A stretch of 64,000 nt of DNA from Cognatitamlana sp035818475 (GTDB lineage: Bacteria; Bacteroidota; Bacteroidia; Flavobacteriales; Flavobacteriaceae), in the NCBI RefSeq assembly GCF_035818475.1, contig NZ_JAYMGV010000001.1, positions 806,001 to 870,000 of the forward strand, written 5' to 3'. The notes beneath the pieces are model-generated. The model did not search any database, was not told the DNA's origin, and saw nothing but the letters and a program-made list of their open reading frames with translations. Positions within the stretch are counted from its first letter, which is position 1, and each line of letters starts with the position of its first letter. Made by a program: the position numbers and the translations under genes. Positions 54,165-62,342 of the stretch are shown piece after piece.

Positions 54165-54495
54165 TTAAAAAAAAGTGATTACATCTATTTCTTCATTCTT
54201 TTTTCCTCTAAAAACCTCAGCAAATTCATCTAAACTGATGTCCATTTGATTTGCTCGAAATTCTCTTACAATCTTATACGCTCGTGATTTTAATTTTAAT
54301 AACACTTCATTCACAATTTGATAGTTTAGATGATGCTTAGTAAATGATTCACTAACAAAATGGTCATACTTATAATATAGTCCTAGGCTAATTTTTTCAC
54401 CTCTTCCTATCTTTCAATACTCTAAGATAAACAGTATGCTTACCATTAGACATAGGTTTCCCATCAAGCACCAACTTAATTGTTGCTTTTATCAT
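54165..54495 (-). pseudogene. Tyrosine recombinase N-terminal fragment, frameshifted
   Basis: Reading the minus strand from ATG 54495: MIKATIKLVLDGKPM then GKHTVYLRVLKDRKR and a TGA. Shifting frame by one base at about 54400 gives EKISLGLYYKYDHFVS, then FTKHHLNYQIVNEVLLKLKS and MDISLDEFAEVFRGKKNEE before a stop at 54165. Together this is the Arm-DNA-binding and SAM-like N-terminal part of a Bacteroidota integrase, with the catalytic domain missing. The longer reading frame back to 54594 runs into the tRNA flank and is not coding. Remnant of an older element at the same tRNA site. Confidence 0.7.
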
Positions 54496-54592
54496 AATTC
54501 TTATATTTAAATTTTGAAGTTCTACTATTGCTTTCGGTTTGAATTCACTCATAGAACCCAAATTCACAAAATGTTGCAGGCGTGTTGCAAGC

Positions 54593-54629
54593 AAAAAAAA
54601 AGACAGCTACAAAAAACTTGTAACTGTCT
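54593..54629 (-). terminator. tRNA terminator hairpin
   Basis: On the minus strand AGACAGTTAC and GTAGCTGTCT form a 10-bp stem (one wobble) followed by eight T residues. It is 10 bp past the 3' end of the tRNA fragment. Confidence 0.7.
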
Positions 54630-54639
54630 AATTATTAAG

Positions 54640-54681
54640 TGGAGAAGATCGGATTCGAACCGACGACCTCTTGACTGCCAG
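54640..54681 (-). other. 3' half of tRNA-Ala(GGC), probable integration (att) site
   Basis: The minus strand reads CTGGCAG (anticodon loop with GGC), TCAAG (3' anticodon stem), AGGTC, the T arm GTCGGTTCGAATCCGAT, and the 3' acceptor strand CTTCTCC then A. The 5' half (CTTGA stem, D arm, GGAGAAG acceptor strand) is missing: to the right the sequence becomes unrelated. The adjacent terminator indicates this is the original 3' flank. Loss of the 5' half at this spot is what integration by a tRNA-targeting integrase leaves on one side. Confidence 0.75.
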
Positions 54682-54904
54682 ACGGGGTTTAGAAATACGT
54701 GCTTAACCTCTGGAATCACCTGTATTTATAGTATTTACAGAGCTTTTCAAATGTTTCATGATTTAAAATTCTATCCTGCATTTACCTGCAAAATGATGCA
54801 TTTAGGTGCATTTGAATGCAAAAACCCACCACTAAAACCCACCACCATTTTATTTTTGGTTAAGCCATATTTTGAAGGTTTTGTTTCTAGTCTAAACAAA
54901 ATAA

Positions 54905-56098
54905 TGTAGTATATTTACCATAGACGTTCTTACATATAATGATTACTACTCTTTTGGCCAACTTCTACCTAATAGACATGGAAGTTCAGACTCTTATAGA
55001 TACGGATTCCAAGGTCAGGAAAAGGATGATGAAGTTAAGGGCGAGGGAAATAGCTTAAACTATACCTTTAGGATGCATGACCCAAGGGTAGGTAGATTTT
55101 TAAGTGTAGACCCATTAGCTGCAAAATTTGCATGGTTTTCTCCCTATCAGTTTAGTGGGAATAGAGTTATTGATAGAATTGAGCTTGAAGGGGCTGAAAC
55201 AGCCTTACCGCCTTATTTATGGACTTCATATGCGACGGCAACAAATGTATATGGAAAAGAAGGGAGTTATCAAACAGCATATTTAATAGGTGGTCAATGG
55301 CACGTTCAACAAAGCTTTAATAAAAGTATTTACCATAATGGTAATGAGTGGGTTAGTAATTTTAACCATACTAATAATAAAGATTTCATAGAAGAATATG
55401 GTTATCACCATACTATGGATGAGCTGCAAATGTTGCATGATGGAGGATTTTTCGATATTGGACCTAAGGAACATGACCCTTTTGGTAGATGGATGGTAAA
55501 CAATCCGCTTCCAATTTCTGACGAAACCATTTCTATGTACGGTCATGCTTTCGGATTAGATATGGATTATCTAATTCAACTGAGAATATGGGCTGTAGCA
55601 ATTGATATGGGGACTATAGCTGGTGATATGTCCTTTGCATTGAGCACTCCACTTGCTCAAACAAAAGGGTTTAATACTAATAGAGTTATCTCTATAACTA
55701 CAGCAAATAAAGCTCTTGCTTTTAATATAAAAAACACTCCTATCAATAAAGGTACATGGAGCGGAAATAGAGGTAATAGTACTTGGCATTCTTCTGACCC
55801 TAAGGTTACAGCAATAACTAAAGGTAAAGGAATAGTATATAAAGATGGAAGAGCGGATTTTGGACCATATGCAGTTGATAGTTTTCAAGCTAAAGGGTTA
55901 AATGGAGGTAGTGGAGATAGATATAAAATGTTAAGTGCTTTTGCAAAGAGGTATAAAATGACAATTAAAGCAGCACAACAGGAATTGAGTGAAAGTAATT
56001 TAAAATTACATCACTCGGGAGGGCAAAATGTTCAGTTAGTTCCTGGAGAGCTTCACGGTTTACCTCATACTGGAGGGGCATTTGATTTAAGAAATTGA
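54905..56098 (+). pseudogene. RHS repeat-associated core with LHH nuclease tip, 5' truncated
   Basis: The frame opens after a stop at 54902-54904; the first ATG is at 55073. It encodes DYYSFGQLLPNRHGSS, YRYGFQGQEKDDEVKGEGN, then DPRVGRFLSVDPLAAK and the conserved PYQFSGNRVIDRIELEG, the end of an RHS core. The large N-terminal part of the RHS protein is absent. The variable tip (from about 55190) ends in GTWSGNRGNSTW then LKLHHSGGQNVQLVPGELHG and PHTGGAFDLRN, matching the HNH/ENDO VII-superfamily nuclease with LHH motif. It is followed by an immunity-type gene. Without a complete shell the toxin is unlikely to be delivered. Confidence 0.75.
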
Positions 56099-56118
56099 AA
56101 TTAATATAATAGATTTTT

Positions 56119-56718
56119 ATGATGAAATTTGATGAAATTTTTGAAAGATTAGGTGGAGTGGATACTAGTATTAAATACAAAAATGACTCAGAAGTTTACG
56201 ATAATGAGAAAGTAGATTTAATTCAACTTGAAAAATTTGATGTGAATCACAATTTTATGCAATTTATATTAGAACACCCTCCTTTTCAATTTAAGGAAAA
56301 TGTAGCCATAAAAAACACAAATAAAGAATTACTCAATTTAATGAAGGAGGAATTATTACATGTAAATATTTTTTATTCCATGAATAAAAACTCTAAGTAT
56401 AGTATCTCTAAAGAATTAGATTTGTTAAATGACCAAATACCCAAAAATCTTTTTCCGTTTTGTAGTGATGGATATTCTGGTGATTTCTTTTGCATTGGAA
56501 TAGAAAAGGAGAATTATGGGGAGATTTTTTATTTCTGGCATGAAGGTCATCATGAAAGGTTTTTTAAAATTTGTGATTCTTTTGATATTTTTCTTAAATC
56601 ATTGATAAACTTTAATATACCCGTTGATGATTTTTACGATGAAGAAGATAATACGCCTCCATCTGGGGATTTTAAAAGTACTCTGCTTAAATGGAAAGAG
56701 AAACACGGGCTTAACTAA
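56119..56718 (+). CDS. SMI1/KNR4 (SUKH) family immunity protein
   Basis: 199 residues, acidic and soluble. The SUKH signature near the C-terminal half reads LFPFCSDGYSGDFFCIGIEK, then GEIFYFWHEGHHER. SUKH proteins bind and neutralise polymorphic-toxin nucleases. It lies 20 bp after the LHH nuclease tip, as expected for its cognate immunity protein. ATGATGAAATTTGATGAAAT gives two possible starts. Confidence 0.85.
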   Translation: MMKFDEIFERLGGVDTSIKYKNDSEVYDNEKVDLIQLEKFDVNHNFMQFILEHPPFQFKENVAIKNTNKELLNLMKEELLHVNIFYSMNKNSKYSISKELDLLNDQIPKNLFPFCSDGYSGDFFCIGIEKENYGEIFYFWHEGHHERFFKICDSFDIFLKSLINFNIPVDDFYDEEDNTPPSGDFKSTLLKWKEKHGLN

Positions 56719-56740
56719 CTAGTGGCTGTTCCCCAGCTAG

Positions 56741-56887
56741 TCCTCGTATGCGCTGGCGCTCGTTTGTAACGAGTGCCCTATAAGAGTCAGAACAAGTGAA
56801 ATGTATTCAAGTACAGGTGCTATGGAAAACGGTATTGCTTCTGTAAAGAATAATGCACCCAATGCATCTGTGGAAGATAACTCTTAA
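56741..56887 (+). pseudogene. Short remnant, probably a lost toxin-tip end
   Basis: After the immunity gene an open stretch ends in MYSSTGAMENGIASVKNNAP and a stop at 56885-56887; the 28-codon part from ATG 56801 is too short to call a gene. The preceding CTCGTTTGTAACGAG hairpin (56759-56773) is similar to short palindromes found near RHS tips. It looks like the tail of a displaced toxin or reading frame, not a functional gene. Confidence 0.3.
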
Positions 56888-56989
56888 AATAAGAGATTTA
56901 AAATTTTTTAATAAAACGAGTGTGCTAAATGTATGCTTGTTTTTTTTATGCATTAATATTATTTGAGATGTTTTTTATTTTGACAATGA

Positions 56990-57250
56990 TTATTTAAAAT
57001 CTTTGTTGAAAAACTCTTCCAAACTTACTTCCATAGCTTCTAAAACTTTTATTAAGCTGGAAAGTCTCATGTCTTCACCATTTTCATATCTACCATACTG
57101 GCTTCTGGGTAAATCATGTGTAAATGCGAAGTTTTCATAATTGGAAAAACCTTTTTCTATTCTAATCTGTTTAAGTCTATTACCAACTTTTAGTAATTGC
57201 TCTTCTGTATAAGGTGATTTACTCTTCTTTTTTTGTTTTTTATCTGTCAT
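56990..57250 (-). CDS. XRE-family helix-turn-helix regulator
   Basis: 86 residues when started at ATG 57248-57250 (MTDKKQKKKS), just downstream of the operator arm; a longer frame from 57265 would start inside the operator. KVGNRLKQIRIEKGFSNYENFAFTHDLPRSQYGRYENGEDMRLSSLIKVLEAM is the HTH_3 fold. Small XRE proteins of this type repress their own promoter. It overlaps a perfect inverted repeat, so autoregulation is likely. Confidence 0.85.
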   Translation of the reverse strand: MTDKKQKKKSKSPYTEEQLLKVGNRLKQIRIEKGFSNYENFAFTHDLPRSQYGRYENGEDMRLSSLIKVLEAMEVSLEEFFNKDFK

Positions 57251-57288
57251 GGTAACAAATAACACTAAAGAAATAATTATTTGTTACC
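57251..57288. promoter_or_regulatory. Perfect 12-bp inverted repeat, candidate operator of the XRE regulator
   Basis: GGTAACAAATAA (57251-57262) and TTATTTGTTACC (57277-57288) are exact complements with a 14-bp spacer. The left arm abuts the XRE start codon, so the regulator could repress its own transcription or translation. The divergent gene's -7 box lies 34 bp to the right. Confidence 0.7.
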
Positions 57289-57321
57289 ACTAAAAAGATA
57301 CCATTAATAAATGGTTTTTAT

Positions 57322-57329
57322 TATATTTG
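57322..57329 (+). promoter_or_regulatory. Bacteroidota -7 box TATATTTG
   Basis: Exact TAnnTTTG match 24 bp before the ATG at 57354, on the plus strand, next to the XRE operator. Confidence 0.5.
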
Positions 57330-57353
57330 TACGAATAATTTTAAATACAAATC

Positions 57354-57917
57354 ATGAAACAACTACTTACAATTTTTTTAGCGACTGCCCTAATAGTATC
57401 ATGCAGCTCCAACGATGACGATTCTAGGACTAATGATGACCATTTTAACATTACCCGAAATGGTGAGAGTTATACCAGCAGTAACCTCGCCTATGCCTCT
57501 TTAGAGGATTACGATTGTAACAATTCCAATCTGGAACTTACATCTACATGGTCCGCAACTTATATAGAAAATTCTGAGTTTAGCTTCTCTTTGGGTATTG
57601 TTTTGCCATCGCAGCAAACTACGTTTGTAAATGGTCTGGACTATTCTAATTCTGGGGTAAACGATAACGGTATTAATGCAGTGTGTTTCAACAACTACGA
57701 TTTCTTGCCAGATTACTTCGAAAGCGGTAAAAACCTATCATTAGATTTATCCGCTAACAACTTTAATGAAATAGAATCGGTTACCAAAATATCAGAATCA
57801 CAAAGTTTAGTAACGCATGCCGTTAAAGGCAACTATCAACTGACCTATACAGATGGCAATGGCTATAACGTTTTTATTAGCGGTGATTATGTGTTGCATG
57901 TGGAAGCCTATAAATAA
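57354..57917 (+). CDS. Lipoprotein of unknown function (187 aa)
   Basis: Lipobox LIVSCSSNDDDSR (Cys17), a typical Bacteroidota lipoprotein export tail with acidic residues after the Cys. The mature region is Ser/Thr/Asn-rich and beta-like (DYDCNNSNLELTSTWSATYI, HAVKGNYQLTYTDGNGYNVF). Divergent from the XRE gene with the operator between them. No family recognised. Confidence 0.7.
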   Translation: MKQLLTIFLATALIVSCSSNDDDSRTNDDHFNITRNGESYTSSNLAYASLEDYDCNNSNLELTSTWSATYIENSEFSFSLGIVLPSQQTTFVNGLDYSNSGVNDNGINAVCFNNYDFLPDYFESGKNLSLDLSANNFNEIESVTKISESQSLVTHAVKGNYQLTYTDGNGYNVFISGDYVLHVEAYK

Positions 57918-57980
57918 TATAGCTATTTTAAGGCTTGATTGATTAAAATTGGATGACTATGGTAGTCTTAAAAATAATAT

Positions 57981-58232
57981 TTATTGTTTTCTTAACCATT
58001 GGAAAACCCTAACACCAAGAAGACCGACCATCCATATCAAGTTTACTGTTAAAGATAGCACTAGCCCAATTACGGTAACTGATTCTTGAAAAGGCTTTCG
58101 GGAGTATTTTCTCTCAGCACTTTTGAAAGCCTTTAGCCATAATTCTACCTCAGCTTCATACCTTGTTAAATTGGTAGAGTCATTCGTATTAGGTCTCCAT
58201 AAAAAATCTTGTCTTTCACCTTGAGTTGCCAT
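57981..58232 (-). CDS. Small membrane-anchored protein (83 aa)
   Basis: Started at ATG 58230-58232 (MATQGERQDFLW); a longer frame upstream includes 40 residues that look like read-through. One C-terminal membrane segment (about residues 52-76, TVIGLVLSLTVNLIWMVGLL) follows a charged region (YEAEVELWLKAFKSAERKYS). Third gene of the HUH-rep module. Unrecognised. Confidence 0.5.
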   Translation of the reverse strand: MATQGERQDFLWRPNTNDSTNLTRYEAEVELWLKAFKSAERKYSRKPFQESVTVIGLVLSLTVNLIWMVGLLGVRVFQWLRKQ

Positions 58233-58318
58233 GATATTATGTATTAATGGTTTATACAAGGATATGAAAATCAGGATGTCCATGCCAGTATTATCAAAAA
58301 TACCCGCCATAATGTAGC

Positions 58319-58666
58319 TTAAATAAAAGAATCCCACCCTATACTGGACCAACCCAACTTAATTGATTTGGGTGTTGAAGATGATGAAGGCTTTTTAAGA
58401 TGTGGCTTTCTTTTTTTATTAGGTTTTGTTGGTGCTGGTTTTAATGCTGGTAAAACCCGTAATTTTGTAGCTCCACCCATAAACGCCACCACGTAACCAT
58501 TTCTATCTCTAAATACGCTCTGGTTAAGACTACCACAATATTCTGATGACCTGTTATAAACTGCGTTATTTTTAATATATCCAATAAAATCACCTTTTAC
58601 ATCATAAATATCTTCGTTGGATAACCATCCTACTGTCTTACCTTTTTTATTATATATGGACTGCAT
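58319..58666 (-). CDS. 4-fold beta flower domain protein
   Basis: 115 residues if started at Met58666 (MQSIYNKKGKTVGW). Repeated units IYNKKGKTVGWLSNEDIYD, VKGDFIGYIKNNAVYNRSSE, SLNQSVFRDRNGYVVAFMGG are the four short motifs of the 4-fold beta flower domain, followed by a proline/lysine-rich tail (PTKPNKKRKPHLKKPSSSS). The domain is found in small proteins of mobile modules; role unknown. Its start overlaps the end of the Rep gene. Confidence 0.7.
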   Translation of the reverse strand: MQSIYNKKGKTVGWLSNEDIYDVKGDFIGYIKNNAVYNRSSEYCGSLNQSVFRDRNGYVVAFMGGATKLRVLPALKPAPTKPNKKRKPHLKKPSSSSTPKSIKLGWSSIGWDSFI

Positions 58667-59324
58667 CTTTAATGTTTTTAATTTTAATACCATCAGCTTT
58701 TAAGTTATTACCTAATACACCCCAGTATAATCCGTTATCATTCCTACTTACCTCTTTGCATATATAAAATATAGCTGCCAGTTCGTAATCATAGCGTTGA
58801 ACGTCTAAAAGACCAACAGGCTCTAGTTGTTCTATGAGTTCTCTGACCTGATATTGCTTTAAATCTGATTTTAATACAAAATGATTGTGATTGCCATTAC
58901 TAGCAGAGTAAGTTTCGGTAGTGTAGAACATTCTGTTATCACCTGTACTTTTAGATTCAATTTCGCAGTACAGTTCATTCATAAAAGTCATGCATTCCAT
59001 CTTGGAGATAGGGCCCTTGTATGTAGTTGTGATGAAGTAATCCCAATTTAAGAAGGATAGGTGCTGTTCCAGAGTGTCATGACTGTGCATGCACTCAATT
59101 GTATTGGATAGACTTCTATTTCTTTGTATTAAATCAAAGAGTTCAGGACTTGTAAACTCTTGCATCATTTTAAAGTTATATTTGAATGGTTTAGATTTCA
59201 TTTTAAACCAGTTCAGGTCTGGATTTTCTTTTAATAATTTAATTCTTCTTCTTTCCAATGTTCGGGTCGATATTTTGCATATATCGCTCATTTCTTTTCC
59301 AGTGTACCAATTTTTTAATTTCAT
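58650..59324 (-). CDS. HUH-endonuclease-like replication initiator
   Basis: 224 residues. An N-terminal helix-turn-helix-like part (MSDICKISTRTLERRRIKL), then the three motifs of rolling-circle Rep proteins: FITTT at 97-101 (motif I), HNH at 146-148 in GNHNHFVL (motif II, metal-binding), and Tyr187 with Lys190 in IFYICKEV (motif III nucleophile). Such proteins nick and rejoin DNA at an origin hairpin. This is a pattern call: spacing is right, but the HNH variant of the His-U-His motif is unusual. Confidence 0.65.
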   Translation of the reverse strand: MKLKNWYTGKEMSDICKISTRTLERRRIKLLKENPDLNWFKMKSKPFKYNFKMMQEFTSPELFDLIQRNRSLSNTIECMHSHDTLEQHLSFLNWDYFITTTYKGPISKMECMTFMNELYCEIESKSTGDNRMFYTTETYSASNGNHNHFVLKSDLKQYQVRELIEQLEPVGLLDVQRYDYELAAIFYICKEVSRNDNGLYWGVLGNNLKADGIKIKNIKDAVHI

Positions 59325-59756
59325 ATCTTCTTTATTTTACTTTAGGGTACAAAAACCCAATACAAGAGTTCTTGTAGTTATTTATATTAACCATACGGCA
59401 TTTGTCCAGAAAGTCAAGTATTTGTCAAAAATTTCTAAAAATATTTTAATGGACATTTGTCGTGATGGTCATGAGCTGGTTTTACAGCTACTAATAATAA
59501 ATATGTCTGATATGCCAAATAAGAGACAAAAGTTAGTATATTATAAGAGGCGGGATACTTGTCTCGGACATCTGTTAGCCTGTAACGTACCGTAAATAGG
59601 GAGGTTTCCCGTGAAGACCTGTCCGATAAAAAATTTTATTTTACCTAAAAATAAATCGATTGTCAATATTACAACCTCAGCTAATACGTGCTACTGTATA
59701 CTAAATGGGGTAGGTTTAAGCCCCTTTATCCATATAGACAAAAATCTAGCACTATT
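59325..59756. other. 432-bp noncoding region upstream of rep: palindrome and ATTTGTC repeats
   Basis: Contains the perfect palindrome ACAAGAGTTCTTGT (59362-59375) 37 bp upstream of the rep start, three direct ATTTGTC repeats (59400, 59420, 59455) and a GGGAGGTTTCCC hairpin near 59600. It could hold an origin and a rep operator. A short open frame (59452-59595) is present without support. Confidence 0.4.
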
Positions 59757-60692
59757 TTAATTGAATTTGGAATGTGATAGTATATGTTTCACCACCTCTT
59801 TAGTAAAACAGTTGCCCAAAACTTTTACACATGCCGTTTTAGGTATCAATTCCGAACTAACGTAATTATCAGATAAGGTTTGCATTCGGCATAATTCATT
59901 AATGGTCATTAATCGGAATAGTCGTTTTGCAGTTGTATCGTCTTTTATATGTTCCAATTCAAAAAGCTTTGATTTTTTATCTAATTCACTGAACGTCTTA
60001 TTGAGATATATTACATTACCGATACTTCGTTTTAGGTGGCGTTTAAGACCATTTAACGTATATGGGATGTTTCGGGTCAAAACACATTTACCTTTGGTTT
60101 TTGGTGGTAAATACCCGCCTTCAATAACATCATTGAGATAAATACCCTTATCTTCTGGCATGGCAACACCCTTTAAATTTGTATAGTATAATCTATTTCG
60201 CCATGCTGGACCTAGTAGACCGCTGTTGATATTTATGGGTTCCACACCTAATAATTCCGTAAAGATTTGTCTGTCTTTAGCTGGCATCTGAACGTTCTCA
60301 AATATAAAGATGCAATCGGGATTCTTTTCTCTGATAACATTTAAAATACGTACTGCATAGTAAAACAGTGAAGATTTATGACCATCTAAACCTAGCCTAT
60401 TTTTATTCATAACAGATAAATCCTGACAGCTGCTTCCACACATTACCAAATCTATTTTTGGCAATGCGTGGGCATCGATATTTCTAATGTCGCCTAGTTG
60501 TATCACCTCTGGAAAATGGTGTTGCATGATTTTTATTGCGTGTTTATTTATTTCAGAGCTAAAAGATTTATTAATTGGGATTTGAAGCTCCTTTAAGGCT
60601 AGTTCCCCGACACCTATTCCACTAAATAAACTAAGTAGGTTAATTCCATGTTCACTATTCACTGCGTTGTTTAACAATAAATAGTTCGTCAA
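59757..60692 (-). CDS. DNA (cytosine-5-)-methyltransferase, orphan
   Basis: 311 residues. Motif I LLSLFSGIGVGE (residues 19-30) binds AdoMet; motif IV is CGSSCQDLS with Cys89, where the usual Pro before Cys is Ser; motif VI is FENV (131-134); the C-terminal VKVLGNCFTKEVV is motif X. The target recognition part is about 160-270. No restriction enzyme gene adjoins, so it may serve as phage- or plasmid-like self-protection. The SSCQ variant may reduce but need not abolish activity. Confidence 0.85.
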   Translation of the reverse strand: MTNYLLLNNAVNSEHGINLLSLFSGIGVGELALKELQIPINKSFSSEINKHAIKIMQHHFPEVIQLGDIRNIDAHALPKIDLVMCGSSCQDLSVMNKNRLGLDGHKSSLFYYAVRILNVIREKNPDCIFIFENVQMPAKDRQIFTELLGVEPININSGLLGPAWRNRLYYTNLKGVAMPEDKGIYLNDVIEGGYLPPKTKGKCVLTRNIPYTLNGLKRHLKRSIGNVIYLNKTFSELDKKSKLFELEHIKDDTTAKRLFRLMTINELCRMQTLSDNYVSSELIPKTACVKVLGNCFTKEVVKHILSHSKFN

Positions 60693-61074
60693 ACAGCTTC
60701 CCCCAGGATTTTTTATGTTTTAGGTATCAGTAAGCTGAAATTTGACGTTTTCTAAAGGTAAATTGAAAGAAAAAACAACAATCTTGATTTAAATTGCTAA
60801 AAAGCCAATTATGGTATTTCTAGTGATATTCTCATAGTATTAAGAATCTTTCAAAAATCCGTTGGTTTGGGGCAAATTGGTGGATTTAGGTCTAATATTT
60901 AGCTTTTATCAAATTTTGAAATGTAAAACACTGATTATTAGCATGAAAAATATAATGCAGTCTTATATATCCAAATTTCATCCCGATAAAATTCTTATCA
61001 ATTTTTTTTCATTGAATTATCCATAAAAATGTCTGTGTTGGTATATAATTTTTTTTCAACCTGTTAATAATCAG
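60693..61074. other. 382-bp spacer without recognised gene
   Basis: Very A+T-rich stretch upstream of the MTase and of the recombinase leader. Short frames are not supported by codon pattern or family. It must hold the MTase promoter. Confidence 0.4.
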
Positions 61075-61082
61075 TATCTTTG
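61075..61082 (+). promoter_or_regulatory. Bacteroidota -7 box TATCTTTG at the head of a long leader
   Basis: Exact TAnnTTTG match. The serine recombinase ATG is 362 bp downstream, so transcription from here would give an unusually long leader containing three hairpins (GTACT/AGTAC at 61098-61114, CTATC/GATAG at 61116-61132, TATAGAT/ATCTATA at 61172-61187). Confidence 0.5.
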
Positions 61083-61226
61083 TAATGTCGATTTGGTGTA
61101 CTCTTCAACAGTACTCTATCGCCTTCAGATAGAAAACAAACAAAAAATTTACAAGTAAGTAAAGCACTTGCTATAGATGTATCTATATGCAGTATAGGAT
61201 TGGTATGTCTAAAACGGAAAAACTCA

Positions 61227-61373
61227 ATGATGACGGGTGTTTCCGTGGAAAATAAATTAAAAAAGACTGGTACGGGAACTTATTTCCTACCATATTTGAA
61301 AAGTGTTATGGAAAAAGGTCTAGGTTTCTCCATAACGGCGGGAAACCCCTTAAACAGGGTAAAACACCAGTAA
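61227..61373 (+). CDS. Small open frame (48 aa) in the recombinase leader
   Basis: Two adjacent ATGs start MMTGVSVENKLKK and the frame ends VKHQ at TAA 61371-61373. It lies 70 bp before the serine recombinase. The sequence is a plausible protein (KTGTGTYFLPYLKSVMEKGL) but matches nothing I recognise and may be chance. The frame is open upstream for about 140 bp without ATG, so a longer non-ATG start is possible. Confidence 0.35.
   Translation: MMTGVSVENKLKKTGTGTYFLPYLKSVMEKGLGFSITAGNPLNRVKHQ
61306..61335. repeat. 30-bp imperfect palindrome, possible recombinase crossover site
   Basis: TTATGGA...TCCATAA arms with AAA/TTT pairs inside frame GGTCTAGG. Its size resembles the crossover sites of small serine recombinases (about 26-30 bp), and the recombinase gene starts 108 bp downstream. 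It also lies within the small open frame, so the symmetry may be fortuitous. Confidence 0.35.
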
Positions 61374-61443
61374 AATGACTCCATAAATCAGCTAACCTTT
61401 TTTTATAACAGTAAAAGCAGAATTATTATTAAAATTTATAATT

Positions 61444-62097
61444 ATGACAGCAGTAGCAATTTTCGGTAGAGTTTCAAGAAAAGATAAACAGGATTATAAA
61501 CGTCAGATAACGGATATGCAAAACGTAGCCAAAAGAAAAAACTATGAGGTAGTGAGTATTATTGCTGAAAAAATATCCGGAGCAAAGAAAAATGAAGAAC
61601 GTTTGGGAATCCAACAGTTATTAAGTGAAGCCAAAGCAGGTAAATTTCAAAAAATATTGGTTACCGAAGTATCACGTTTGGGTAGGAACACCCTCGAAAC
61701 GTTAAAACTGGTGGAGCAACTACATGAAATGGGAATCAATATCTATTTACATGACCTAGGAACGGATACGTTGAACGAAGAAGGAGAAATGAACATGACA
61801 ACGGAAATCATGTTACACATGTTATCATTATTTGCCAAAAACGAGCGTAAGACAACCATAGACCGCATAAAAAGCGGAATGGCGCAAGCCAAAGCAAACG
61901 GAACCCATATTGGTAGATACAAGGGTACTACCGAGGACAAGACACAGTTCCTAAAGAAATACCAAAAGGTGGTAGATGCCCTAAAGAGGGGTTTGTCGAT
62001 TCGTGAGTGTGTAAAGGTCCACGGCTTTTCGTTGGGAACGGTAGCCAAGGTAAGGAAGTATATCAAGGACGATTTAGAACTTTTAGAAGCTGCGTAA
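61444..62097 (+). CDS. Serine recombinase (resolvase/invertase family)
   Basis: 217 residues. The resolvase catalytic domain opens with AIFGRVSRKDKQDYKRQ (nucleophile Ser11), followed by EVSRLGRNTLETLKLV with the conserved arginines, and NERKTTIDRIKSGM leading into the dimer helix. A C-terminal helix-turn-helix (GLSIRECVKVHGFSLGTVAKVRKY) binds DNA. Small serine recombinases resolve cointegrates or invert segments. Its ATG is downstream of a long leader. Confidence 0.93.
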   Translation: MTAVAIFGRVSRKDKQDYKRQITDMQNVAKRKNYEVVSIIAEKISGAKKNEERLGIQQLLSEAKAGKFQKILVTEVSRLGRNTLETLKLVEQLHEMGINIYLHDLGTDTLNEEGEMNMTTEIMLHMLSLFAKNERKTTIDRIKSGMAQAKANGTHIGRYKGTTEDKTQFLKKYQKVVDALKRGLSIRECVKVHGFSLGTVAKVRKYIKDDLELLEAA

Positions 62098-62342
62098 TCA
62101 GATTGTTTACAAAAATAATTTCATATAACAAAATATTTTATCAATTATTTTAAAAATAAATTGAAATTCGCTTGCATATTTGACAGAATCTATATATAAT
62201 TGTAATGGAAGGTAGAAAAATGACGATTGATTTCTTTCCAAAACAATTTAACAAATAATTTCACGGATTACTAACAAAATTGCAAAAGCTATGCTATTGC
62301 GACCAGCCATTTTATTGGCTAAATTTTAAATAATATGAAATT
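62098..62342. other. 245-bp spacer between the two recombinase genes
   Basis: A+T-rich, with no reading frame or repeat recognised; it may hold the promoter of the excisionase-like gene and part of attP. Confidence 0.35.

Noticed and set aside
54514..54909. Plus-strand 131-codon open frame containing WRRSDSNRRPLDCQ
   Set aside because: It is the antisense translation of the tRNA-Ala 3' fragment and its flank, a well-known spurious protein type.
59452..59595. Short plus-strand open frame upstream of rep (48 codons)
   Set aside because: It overlaps the repeat-rich presumed origin region, matches no family and has no promoter box; probably chance.
61306..61335. Firm call of an invertase crossover (hix-like) site
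   Set aside because: Only one copy was seen and it lies inside an open frame; kept as a low-confidence palindrome.
61075..61443. Retron or diversity-generating element based on the structured leader
   Set aside because: No reverse transcriptase gene and no template/variable repeat pair are present in the window.
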